Shown: positions 1-5,085, numbered from the stretch's first letter. The stretch is 5,127 nt of DNA from Actinomycetes bacterium (GCA_023403475.1 JAEYEL010000059.1:1-5127); one strand, 5' to 3'. Notes: generated by a model not told the origin, from the letters alone. A program made the numbers and translations.

Positions 1-597
1 CTCGGCTGCGACTTCTTCGCTTTTTCCGCGCACAAGCTTTTCGGTCCGTTCGGCATGGGCGTGCTCTGGGGCAAAGACGAGCTTTTGGACGCCATGCCCC
101 CCTTCCTCACCGGCGGCGAGATGATAGAGAACGTGACCGAACAGAGCGCCACGTGGGCGCCCGTGCCGGAAAAGTTCGAGGCCGGCACGCAGGACGCCGC
201 CGGCATCTACGCCACGGCGGCGGCCATCGCCTACGTGGAAAGCGTGGGGCTTGACGTGATAGGCGCGCGCGAGCAGGCGCTCGTGCGCTACTGCATGGAC
301 GAGATGGAAAAGCTTCCCTTCGTGCAGATAATCGGCAGCCCTAACGCGTGCGACCACCACGGCGTCATAAGCTTCAACGCAAACGGCATCCACCCGCACG
401 ACGTGGCGAGCATCCTCGACATGGACCAAGTTGCCATACGCGCCGGCCACCACTGCGCGCAGCCCCTGCTCACCTGGCTGGGCGTGGAAAATCTGGCCTG
501 CTGCCGCGCCAGCTTGGCCTTCTACAACGACAAGAGCGACGTGGACGCGCTCATCGCCGGTTTGAAAAACGTTTGGAGGACCTTCAATGGGAGCTAG
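1..597 (+). CDS. sufS: SufS cysteine desulfurase, C-terminal half (5' partial)
   Basis: This is the end of a class II PLP-dependent cysteine desulfurase, which removes sulfur from L-cysteine as a persulfide for Fe-S cluster building in the cytosol. The reading frame is open from base 1, so the gene starts outside the window; 198 residues are present against about 400-420 for the family. The PLP-binding lysine lies in the motif FSAHKLFGP (lysine codon at 34-36). The catalytic cysteine lies in RAGHHCAQP (codon at 454-456), and the Arg of CRASLAFYN (505-507) matches the substrate-carboxylate-binding arginine of SufS. The EAGTQDAAGI stretch is also typical. The RAGHHCAQP context points to the SufS rather than the NifS/IscS branch. 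The stop codon overlaps the start of sufU by 11 bases, so the two are almost certainly co-transcribed and translationally coupled. Identification is by family motifs and is very secure; only the N-terminal half cannot be judged. Confidence 0.97.
   Translation, partial: LGCDFFAFSAHKLFGPFGMGVLWGKDELLDAMPPFLTGGEMIENVTEQSATWAPVPEKFEAGTQDAAGIYATAAAIAYVESVGLDVIGAREQALVRYCMDEMEKLPFVQIIGSPNACDHHGVISFNANGIHPHDVASILDMDQVAIRAGHHCAQPLLTWLGVENLACCRASLAFYNDKSDVDALIAGLKNVWRTFNGS
575..580 (+). promoter_or_regulatory. Ribosome binding site of sufU
   Basis: GGAGGA lies inside the last codons of sufS, six bases before the ATG at 587. It is a near-consensus Shine-Dalgarno site and fixes the sufU start. Confidence 0.85.
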
Positions 598-1012
598 CAT
601 ATACACCGCTGCGCTCATGGAGCACAACGCGCATCCCGACTACAAGTACGCGCTCGCCAATGCCACTGTATCGCTTGAAGGGCACAACCCCAGCTGCGGT
701 GATGAGATGACACTTTTCTTGCGCCTTAACGACGGCGTGATAGACGAGGCGTCGTTCACCGGCCACGGCTGCGCCGTAAGTCAGGCGTCTGCCGACATGA
801 TGGCCGACCTTGTAACCGGAGAGACCGTGGAAGAGGCCCGTCGCCTCGTAGCCGTGTTCCTGAAGATGGTGAAAGGCGAAACCCTCACCGATAAGGAGCG
901 CGAAGACTTGGACGAGGCCGCCGAACTGGAAAGCATCAGCCGCATGCCCGCCCGCGTGAAATGCGCCGAGCTGGCATGGCGCACCTTGGACAAGGCGCTG
1001 GAAGGAAGGTAG
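587..1012 (+). CDS. sufU: SufU, zinc-dependent sulfurtransferase partner of SufS
   Basis: A complete 141-residue SufU. In Gram-positive SUF systems SufU binds SufS, exchanges a zinc ligand and accepts the persulfide sulfur, passing it on to the SufBCD scaffold. The zinc ligands of the family are all present: Cys37 and Asp39 in NPSCGDE, Cys62 in GHGCAVS, and Cys126 in MPARVKCAELAW. SufU proteins differ from IscU by the insertion before the last cysteine and the conserved R-x-P-x-R-x-K-C stretch, both seen here, so this is SufU rather than an IscU scaffold. The length matches the family (about 140-150). It overlaps the end of sufS by 11 bases and has a strong ribosome binding site inside sufS. 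No sufB follows, unlike the common sufCDSUB order, so the remaining suf genes must be upstream of the window or elsewhere. Confidence 0.96.
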   Translation: MGASIYTAALMEHNAHPDYKYALANATVSLEGHNPSCGDEMTLFLRLNDGVIDEASFTGHGCAVSQASADMMADLVTGETVEEARRLVAVFLKMVKGETLTDKEREDLDEAAELESISRMPARVKCAELAWRTLDKALEGR

Positions 1013-1017
1013 CGGGA

Positions 1018-1048
1018 CGAGGCGACAAATCCGTTTCGTACAGCCTCG
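1018..1048 (+). terminator. Weak stem-loop after sufU (possible transcript end)
   Basis: CGAGGC (1018-1023) can pair with GCCTCG (1043-1048) across a 19-base loop, starting five bases after the sufU stop. There is no T-run after it, so it is not a convincing intrinsic terminator. It is listed because it is the only hairpin right behind the suf genes; the larger inverted repeat at 1190-1310 is an alternative 3' end. Confidence 0.2.
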
Positions 1049-1064
1049 GGCAACCTTGCTCCGA

Positions 1065-1161
1065 TCCGAACGGCTTCGCCCGCAACGATCCGACCCGCAC
1101 CAGCCGTCCGAACAGCTTCGCCCGCCACGGTCCGGCCCGCCCAGCCGTCCGAACGGCTTCG
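1065..1161 (+). repeat. Tandem direct repeat, about 41/42-base unit, 2.3 copies
   Basis: Two full units (1065-1106, 42 bases; 1107-1147, 41 bases) and a third partial unit (1148-1161) follow each other. Each starts with TCCGAAC(G/A)GCTTCG; copies 1 and 3 are identical over these 14 bases and copy 2 differs by one. The remainder of the unit (cgc-acg-tccg-cccgc-ccagccg) is conserved with a few substitutions and one single-base gap. The array is strongly GC-rich and pyrimidine-biased on this strand, lies between sufU and the tRNA, and is not part of a credible gene. There are no spacers, so it is not a CRISPR array. Its function is unknown; slippage expansion of intergenic DNA is the simplest explanation. 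Confidence 0.8.
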
Positions 1162-1189
1162 TCCCAGCCCCTTCATTCAACCCGTTCAA

Positions 1190-1310
1190 TTATTTTGGTG
1201 AAAAGAGGGCACTTATGCACAGATTGTTTTCAAAATTCCATGCATAAGTACCCCTTTGCAGCCACTTTTACCAGACAAGCCGTGCATAACCCGCCCTATT
1301 TCACCAAAAT
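1190..1310. repeat. Long imperfect inverted repeat (possible MITE-like element)
   Basis: ATTTTGGTGAAA (1192-1203) is the exact reverse complement of TTTCACCAAAAT (1299-1310). Moving inward, AGGGC (1206-1210) pairs with GCCCT (1293-1297), and TTATGCAC (1213-1220) with GTGCATAA (1282-1289). That gives 25 paired positions over arms of about 29-31 bases around a 61-base centre. A third related arm, TGCATAAGT (1241-1249) followed by ACCCCT, also pairs with ACTTATGCA (1211-1219). The same four bases, TCAA, flank the structure at 1186-1189 and 1310-1313, which could be a target duplication but is short enough to be chance. No coding capacity was seen. It may be a small non-autonomous element, a dispersed intergenic repeat, or an RNA structure ending the suf transcript. 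Confidence 0.7.
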
Positions 1311-1334
1311 CAAACTCGCGACCGCCCATTTTTC

Positions 1335-1343
1335 TGCTATCAT
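1335..1343 (+). promoter_or_regulatory. Extended -10 promoter of tRNA-Leu
   Basis: TGCTATCAT contains the extended -10 TG (1335-1336) and a TATCAT hexamer (1338-1343), about 43 bases before the tRNA. No good -35 hexamer sits 16-18 bases upstream (the sequence there is around ctcgcg), which is tolerable for an extended -10 promoter. Transcription would begin near 1350. Confidence 0.55.
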
Positions 1344-1346
1344 ACT

Positions 1347-1376
1347 GGGTTGCGCATCCGAAGGGAGGCGCAACCC
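1347..1376 (+). other. Perfect 9-bp hairpin in the tRNA leader
   Basis: GGGTTGCGC (1347-1355) is the exact reverse complement of GCGCAACCC (1368-1376), with a 12-base loop. It lies between the predicted transcription start and the mature tRNA 5' end at 1386, so it would form most of the leader removed by RNase P. It could equally be a DNA-level operator overlapping the start site. The role is unknown. Confidence 0.55.
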
Positions 1377-1385
1377 CTTGCGCGT

Positions 1386-1471
1386 GCGGGCGTGGCGGAA
1401 TTGGCAGACGCGCCAGATTTAGGTTCTGGTGGGCAACCCCCGTGAAGGTTCAAGTCCTTTCGCCCGCACCA
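1386..1471 (+). tRNA. tRNA-Leu, anticodon UAG
   Basis: A complete 86-base class II tRNA reading CUN leucine codons, chiefly CUA. The acceptor stem GCGGGCG (1386-1392) pairs perfectly with CGCCCGC (1461-1467), followed by discriminator A and an encoded CCA (1469-1471). The D arm carries the usual leucine pattern with TGGCGGAATTGGCAGACGC. The anticodon stem CCAGA/TCTGG (1413-1417, 1425-1429) encloses the loop TTTAGGT with TAG at 1420-1422. A long variable arm follows (about 1430-1443), and the T arm is GAAGG-TTCAAGT-CCTTT (1444-1460). The discriminator A and long variable arm are leucine identity features. The gene sits immediately before an AT-richer module, a classic place for DNA acquisition, but no duplicated tRNA 3' end was found downstream. 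Confidence 0.97.
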
Positions 1472-1472
1472 T

Positions 1473-1490
1473 GAATGCCCTCCTTCATTC
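1473..1490 (+). terminator. Weak stem-loop just after the tRNA
   Basis: GAATG (1473-1477) pairs with CATTC (1486-1490) around an 8-base loop, followed by a C-rich then T-rich run (cccctgcctttacttttc). It is weak for an intrinsic terminator but correctly placed for the tRNA transcript end. Confidence 0.3.
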
Positions 1491-1496
1491 CCCCTG

Positions 1497-1557
1497 CCTT
1501 TACTTTTCTACGAGTTACCTTTACTTTTAAAGGGGGTTCGGTTACAGTAGGTAAAGG
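1497..1557 (+). promoter_or_regulatory. Repeated CCTTTAC boxes, likely operator/promoter of the HTH-Fic operon
   Basis: CCTTTACTTTT occurs twice in direct orientation (1497-1507 and 1518-1528), exactly 21 bases apart, i.e. two helical turns. The inverted form GTAAAGG follows at 1551-1557. The second copy also forms a small stem with AAAGG at 1529-1533. This lies entirely in the gap between the tRNA and the small HTH gene starting at 1574. The spacing on one DNA face and the presence of a Cro/CI-type protein directly downstream suggest an autoregulatory operator. The boxes could themselves supply weak promoter hexamers (TTTACT at 1499-1504 and TACTTT at 1522-1527, 17 bases apart), but no strong promoter is visible. 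Confidence 0.45.
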
Positions 1558-1573
1558 CGAAAAGAAAACGCCC

Positions 1574-1798
1574 ATGATTTCATACGAAGAACTCGTGCGA
1601 AAGCTAAACGACAGGGGTCTTACAAAGACCTCCCTCACAAAAGAACTGGGCATTTCATCGCGGACAATTGCCAAAATCGGTCGCGGAGAAAAGATTGCCG
1701 ACCGTGTGCTTGCAAAGATTGCTGCATTTTTGAATTGCAAACCGGAAGAGCTGTACCGATGCATCTCGGACAATGCGCCGTTTGCAAACACTGCGTGA
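1574..1798 (+). CDS. Small Cro/CI-type (XRE) HTH DNA-binding protein
   Basis: A 74-residue protein consisting almost entirely of one helix-turn-helix domain of the Cro/CI class, closest in style to the short HTH_26-like family. It begins ISYEELVRKLNDRGLTK, followed by the HTH TSLTKELGISSRTIAKIGRG (about 19-38) and a last helix pair RVLAKIAAFLNCKPEELY. Small proteins of this kind act as cytosolic repressors. An upstream in-frame ATG at 1475 would add 33 residues, but these would run through the repeat boxes and abut the tRNA. The ATG at 1574 matches where the family begins, although its ribosome binding site is poor (only an AG-rich gaaaagaaaa). It overlaps the downstream fic gene by 26 bases, so they form one operon. 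Base composition is lower in GC than the flanking suf and ade genes. The likely role, inferred from context, is repression of its own operon through the boxes at 1497-1557. It is not a known Fic antitoxin family. Confidence 0.8.
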   Translation: MISYEELVRKLNDRGLTKTSLTKELGISSRTIAKIGRGEKIADRVLAKIAAFLNCKPEELYRCISDNAPFANTA

Positions 1799-2486
1799 CG
1801 AGAAGAGCATTCATATGCCCGGCGGCTTGTACCACGAGCTTCAGATTCGCATGACCTATAATTCCAATCGCATCGAGGGCAGCAAACTCAGCGAAGATCA
1901 AACCAGATTGATTTTCGAAACGAACACGGTTGACGTCGGCGAAGGCGTCCCCGTTGATGACATTATCGAAACGGTCAATCATTTCCGTGCTGTCGATTAC
2001 GTGATCGACCATGCGGAAGAACCGTTAACTGAAAATATCATCAAGGAACTGCACCGCATTTTAAAACAGAGCACGAAGGGTTCCGCGCTTGCGTGGTTCG
2101 CTGTTGGCGACTATAAAAAACGGGCGAACGTTGCTGGCGGCCGCGAAACCGCGAAGCCGAAGGATGTGCCCGCAAGAATGAAAGCGCTGCTTTCGGGCTA
2201 CGAGTCGCTTGATGCCGTTTCGATAGACAACGTCATCGAGTTCCATTACGATTTCGAACGCATTCATCCTTTCCAGGATGGCAACGGCAGAGTCGGTCGG
2301 CTGGTGGCGTTAAAGGAATGCCTGCGCTACGGCATCGTTCCGTCTATCATCGATGATTCCGAAAAGATGTTTTACCACCGCGGACTCTCCGAGTGGGAAA
2401 CAGAAAAAGGCTATTTGACCGACACCTGCCTCGACGGGCAAGACACTTTCAAAGAGCTGATGGCTCTATTTGACATCCGACCGTAA
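1773..2486 (+). CDS. Fic-domain protein, class II self-inhibited (probable AMP transferase)
   Basis: A complete 237-residue Fic (filamentation induced by cAMP) protein. Most members move AMP from ATP onto hydroxyl side chains of target proteins; targets here are unknown. The full catalytic motif HPFQDGNGRVGR is at 165-176, with catalytic His165, Asp169 for metal, and the phosphate-binding GNGR. The Fic fold spans roughly 85-190, and the stretch GDYKKRANVAGG (112-123) fits the target-docking flap. The inhibitory motif S-x-x-x-E-G is N-terminal (SNRIEG, 31-36, with Glu35), making this class II: the inhibitory helix is in the same chain, so no separate antitoxin is needed. The start at 1773 is the only usual start codon in the open frame, and LQTLRDEKS-x-H before GGLYHE looks like the normal family N-terminus, so it is not truncated. 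It overlaps the HTH gene by 26 bases, suggesting translational coupling. A 60-base sample (1861-1920) is 43% GC against 68% in ade (3001-3060), consistent with acquisition by transfer. Confidence 0.93.
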   Translation: MRRLQTLRDEKSIHMPGGLYHELQIRMTYNSNRIEGSKLSEDQTRLIFETNTVDVGEGVPVDDIIETVNHFRAVDYVIDHAEEPLTENIIKELHRILKQSTKGSALAWFAVGDYKKRANVAGGRETAKPKDVPARMKALLSGYESLDAVSIDNVIEFHYDFERIHPFQDGNGRVGRLVALKECLRYGIVPSIIDDSEKMFYHRGLSEWETEKGYLTDTCLDGQDTFKELMALFDIRP

Positions 2487-2488
2487 TA

Positions 2489-2521
2489 CTGCATCCGAGG
2501 TCACATGCTGCGTCCGAGGTC
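2489..2521 (+). repeat. Short direct repeat after fic
   Basis: CTGCATCCGAGGTC (2489-2502) and CTGCGTCCGAGGTC (2508-2521) match in 13 of 14 bases with a 19-base period, starting three bases after the fic stop. They may be a local duplication or a protein-binding pair. The remaining spacer to 2742 holds only the ade promoter candidate and no gene. Confidence 0.6.
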
Positions 2522-2630
2522 GTCCCCCGTATTCGAACATACCGGCGCGCCAGAAGGCCGCCCGAAGACGGCATAGAGGCTGTCAAGGGAATCGGACGAG
2601 ATTCACAACATGACGCCACAGAAATTCCCG

Positions 2631-2659
2631 TGCACAACAGGTCAATGAAGCGCGATAAT
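2631..2659 (+). promoter_or_regulatory. Candidate sigma-70-type promoter of ade
   Basis: TGCACA (2631-2636, 4 of 6 matches to TTGACA) and GATAAT (2654-2659, 5 of 6 matches to TATAAT) are separated by 17 bases. The predicted start near 2666 gives a leader of about 77 bases. I saw no purine riboswitch or other conserved leader structure in it. Confidence 0.5.
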
Positions 2660-2730
2660 GGAAGAGGGCGCGCTGCGCCGATAAATGCCGACAAACAACA
2701 GGCAGCACGCCGCGCCGACGCCGACTTACA

Positions 2731-2737
2731 AGAGAGG
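2731..2737 (+). promoter_or_regulatory. Ribosome binding site of ade
   Basis: AGAGAGG ends five bases before the ATG at 2743 and supports that start codon. Confidence 0.7.
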
Positions 2738-2742
2738 TTCCC

Positions 2743-4596
2743 ATGATCAACAATTTCTGCAAGAAGCCGCTGTGGCAGTGCTCCAAAACGCTTACCGCCG
2801 TTGCGCAGGGGCAAACGCCCGCCGACACGGTCATCAAGGGCGCGAAGCTCATCAACGTGTGCACGGCCGAAATTCAGGAGGGCGTAGACGTGGCCATCGC
2901 GCAGGGGCGCATAGCGTACGTGGGCAACGCCGACCACTGCGTTGGCGAAGGCACGCGCGTCATCGACGCTGCGGGCGCATACATCGCGCCGGGCTTCCTA
3001 GACGGGCACATCCACGTGGAGTCGTCCATGATGGGCGCAGGCGAGTACGCGCGCGCCGTAGTTCCGCACGGCACCACGGGCATTTTGTGGGATCCCCACG
3101 AGATATGCAACGTGCTCGGACTCGAAGGCGTGAAGGTCATGGAAGGCGACGCTTTGCGCACCCCGCTCAAGGCCATGATAACCACTCCCTCGTGCGTTCC
3201 GGCCGTGCCTGGATTCGAGGACACCGGAAGCGCCGTGGGTCCTGCCGACATCGCCGAATCCATGGAATGGCCCACCGTGGTGGGCTTGGGCGAGATGATG
3301 AACTTCCCGGGCGTCCTTGCCGGAGCCGACCACCCGCACGGCGAGATCGCCGAAACGCTCAAAGCAGGGAAAATCGTGACCGGCCACTACTCCATGCCGG
3401 AAACCGACCGCGGCCTAAACGCCTACATCGCATCCGGCATTCGTTGCTGCCACGAGTCCACGCGCCCCGAAGACGTGCTGGCCAAGATGCGCTTAGGAAT
3501 GTACGCGCAGCTGCGCTACGGCTCGGCCTGGCAAGACCTTCCCGTGTTGGCAGAAGCCATCACCGCACGCAACATCGACACGCGCTTCGCCATGCTCGTT
3601 TCCGACGACACGCATCCGCACACGCTCGTTGCGCAGGGACACCTTGACCATATTGTGCGCACGGCGGTGAGCTTGGGCATCGACGCTATAACCGCCATCC
3701 AGATGGTCACCATCAACTGCGCGCAGTGCTTCCAGATAGACCACGACATGGGCTCCATCACGCCCGGCAAGTGCGCCGACATCGTGTTCCTGAACAACTT
3801 GGAAGACCTGCAGGTCACGCGCGTGCTCATCGACGGCGACATAGTGGCCGAAGACGGGCGCGCCCTGTTCGAGCTTGCACCTTTCGAGTACCCCGAATGG
3901 GTCACGCACTCCATGCACTTGGGCGCAGAAATCACACCCGGCACCTTCGCCATCCCCTACGCGGACGTGGCAGAAGGCGCGGGCAACGAGCAGACCCATG
4001 CTCAGGCACAGGCTCAGGCTCAGGTTCAGGTTGCGCGCGTCCGCGCCATCGAGGTCATTCCCGGCAAGGTAGGCACTTTCGAGACGCACGTCGATCTTCC
4101 CGTTTTAGACGGCAAGCTGGAAAGCGATCTTTCCCAAGACGTGCTGAAGACGTTCGTGTTCGAGCGCCATCATGAAACCGGCAAGTTCGGCTACGGGTTC
4201 GTGAAGGGCTTCGGCATCACGCGCGGGGCAATGGCATCCACCGTGGCGCACGACGCGCACAACCTGCTCGTGGTTGGCACGAACGATGCCGACATGGCGC
4301 TAGCCGCCAACACGCTTGCCGCATGCGGCGGCGGCATGGTGGTCGTGGCCGACGGCGAGGTGCTGGGGCTTGTGGAGTTGCCCATAGCTGGTCTCATGGA
4401 CGCCCTCGACGCCGAGACCATGAGCGCTAAGGTGGACAAGCTCGAACAGACGTGGGAGGAAATCGGCTGCACCATGCCCTCGCCCTTCATGACCATGGCA
4501 CTCATCCCCCTGGCCTGCCTGCCCGAGCTGCGCCTGACGAACCGCGGCCTCGTGGACTGCACCACCTTCCAGTTCTCCCCGCTTATCGTGGCGTAG
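2743..4596 (+). CDS. ade: Adenine deaminase
   Basis: A 617-residue adenine deaminase of the amidohydrolase superfamily (EC 3.5.4.2), a cytosolic metal enzyme converting adenine to hypoxanthine and ammonia in purine salvage. After an N-terminal small domain (ADTVIKGAKLINV, 27-39), the metal site opens with His89 and His91 in PGFLDGHIHVESS. The family block PHGTTGILWDPHEICNVLG (108-126) contains the likely bridging Glu120. His215 (VTGHYS), His237 (CCHESTRPED) and SDD at 287-289 supply the later metal and catalytic residues. The C-terminal adenine deaminase domain is complete, with ERHHETGKFGYGFVKGFG, VAHDAHNLLVVGTND (His503-Asp504) and LPIAGLMD. Trp116 and Cys122 sit where many relatives have small residues. 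Between the two domains, residues 420-430 are AQAQAQAQVQV, coded by a hexanucleotide repeat; this linker makes it slightly longer than many relatives (about 570-600). It appears to have its own promoter and converges with the minus-strand gene, overlapping it by 14 bases. Confidence 0.96.
   Translation: MINNFCKKPLWQCSKTLTAVAQGQTPADTVIKGAKLINVCTAEIQEGVDVAIAQGRIAYVGNADHCVGEGTRVIDAAGAYIAPGFLDGHIHVESSMMGAGEYARAVVPHGTTGILWDPHEICNVLGLEGVKVMEGDALRTPLKAMITTPSCVPAVPGFEDTGSAVGPADIAESMEWPTVVGLGEMMNFPGVLAGADHPHGEIAETLKAGKIVTGHYSMPETDRGLNAYIASGIRCCHESTRPEDVLAKMRLGMYAQLRYGSAWQDLPVLAEAITARNIDTRFAMLVSDDTHPHTLVAQGHLDHIVRTAVSLGIDAITAIQMVTINCAQCFQIDHDMGSITPGKCADIVFLNNLEDLQVTRVLIDGDIVAEDGRALFELAPFEYPEWVTHSMHLGAEITPGTFAIPYADVAEGAGNEQTHAQAQAQAQVQVARVRAIEVIPGKVGTFETHVDLPVLDGKLESDLSQDVLKTFVFERHHETGKFGYGFVKGFGITRGAMASTVAHDAHNLLVVGTNDADMALAANTLAACGGGMVVVADGEVLGLVELPIAGLMDALDAETMSAKVDKLEQTWEEIGCTMPSPFMTMALIPLACLPELRLTNRGLVDCTTFQFSPLIVA
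4000..4029 (+). repeat. In-frame hexanucleotide repeat (five units) inside ade
   Basis: Five units of G(C/T)(T/A)CAG run from 4000 to 4029 (GCTCAG, GCACAG, GCTCAG, GCTCAG, GTTCAG), then GTT. They code for alternating Ala/Val and Gln. Because the unit is six bases, slippage changes the linker by two residues without shifting the frame. Confidence 0.9.
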
Positions 4597-5077
4597 TGAC
4601 CTGCGTCAAGATTTCGGATGCGGAAACGAAGACGGAGGACGGAAAATCAGCTAGGGAATCCTCGTCCAGAACGGGGATTCCCTCTGCAAGGAAAGCCTGC
4701 GCAGCCACGCCGTATCCTGGCACAAGAGTGCCGGAAAACGTGCCGTCGTAGATAAGCCCCGCCCCGCACGAGGGGCTCTTCGACTTCAGAATGGCGAGTT
4801 CGCACCCCTCTTCTCGCGCCGTTTCGACCGCACGGGCAGCGCCGGTCGCGAAGGCGGCCGTTTTGTCTTCGCCGGCTTCGTCCATTACGCGAACGGTTCC
4901 CTCACCTGCAACTACCTCGCAGCGCGTGCGCGGAACCGGCAAGCCTCCCAGCACTTCGGGACATACCGGCACCAGCTCGTGCGCGTGCGTGAGCGCACAT
5001 ACCGTCTCGTTTTCCTTCGCCTGTCCGTCGTATCGGCACGCCTCGCCCAAAAGGCACGCGCTCACCGCAATCCTCAC
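4583..5077 (-). CDS. DUF523 family protein, TudS-like
   Basis: A complete 164-residue DUF523 (YbbK-type) protein. Characterised relatives (TudS) are thiouracil desulfurases that hold a [4Fe-4S] cluster with three cysteines; most DUF523 proteins have no tested function, so the activity is inferred. Family motifs are in order: VSACLLG (5-11, Cys8), CRYDG (14-18), PVCPEVLGGLPVPR (37-50, Cys39), then ILKSKSPSCGAGLIYDG (96-112, Cys104) and GTLVPGYGV. Cys8, Cys39 and Cys104 are the likely cluster ligands. Cys14 is also conserved in the family. The start is GTG (5075-5077), giving MRIAVSACLLG, the usual N-terminus. It is preceded by AAAGGGGG (minus strand, 5086-5093) at eight bases. Its 3' end overlaps ade tail-to-tail by 14 bases. 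No signal peptide is seen, so it is cytosolic. High GC, like ade. Confidence 0.9.
   Translation of the reverse strand: MRIAVSACLLGEACRYDGQAKENETVCALTHAHELVPVCPEVLGGLPVPRTRCEVVAGEGTVRVMDEAGEDKTAAFATGAARAVETAREEGCELAILKSKSPSCGAGLIYDGTFSGTLVPGYGVAAQAFLAEGIPVLDEDSLADFPSSVFVSASEILTQVTTPR
4653..4683. terminator. Perfect 9-bp inverted repeat downstream of ade, inside the DUF523 gene
   Basis: AGGGAATCC (4653-4661) is the exact reverse complement of GGATTCCCT (4675-4683) with a 13-base loop, about 57 bases past the ade stop. No T-run follows on either strand. It could protect or end the ade transcript, which must read into the opposing gene, but it also encodes the GIPVLDEDSL region of DUF523, so coding constraint is a sufficient explanation. 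Confidence 0.35.
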
Positions 5078-5085
5078 AGCGCAAG

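Noticed and set aside
1065..1161. CRISPR array
   Set aside because: The whole 41/42-base unit repeats with no variable spacers, and no cas gene is nearby.
584..1189. Long minus-strand reading frame opposite sufU and the tandem repeat
   Set aside because: It is antisense to a well-supported sufU, its Gly/Arg/Ser-rich end is just the translated tandem repeat, and it has no recognisable domain.
1190..1310. Standard intrinsic terminator for sufU
   Set aside because: The arms are long and far apart (61-base centre) and no T-run follows the right arm; it starts 178 bases after the stop codon.
1475..1573. Longer HTH protein starting at the ATG at 1475
   Set aside because: The added 33 residues run through the repeat boxes, begin just after the tRNA CCA end, and have no ribosome binding site; the family N-terminus fits 1574.
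1386..2742. Integrative element using tRNA-Leu as attachment site
   Set aside because: No integrase and no second copy of the tRNA 3' end (about TTCAAGTCCTTTCGCC) was found between 1472 and 2742. Position and composition alone are not enough.
2660..2742. Purine riboswitch in the ade leader
   Set aside because: The leader is only about 77 bases, GC-rich, and lacks the conserved junction sequences and loop-loop pairing I would expect.
2685..3647. 320-residue plus-strand frame overlapping ade
   Set aside because: The translation is extremely Arg/His/Gly-rich, as expected of an off-frame reading of GC-rich DNA, and ade explains the same bases fully.
3493..4089. Minus-strand frames opposite ade
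   Set aside because: No family motif, no ribosome binding site and off-frame composition; these are shadows of ade.
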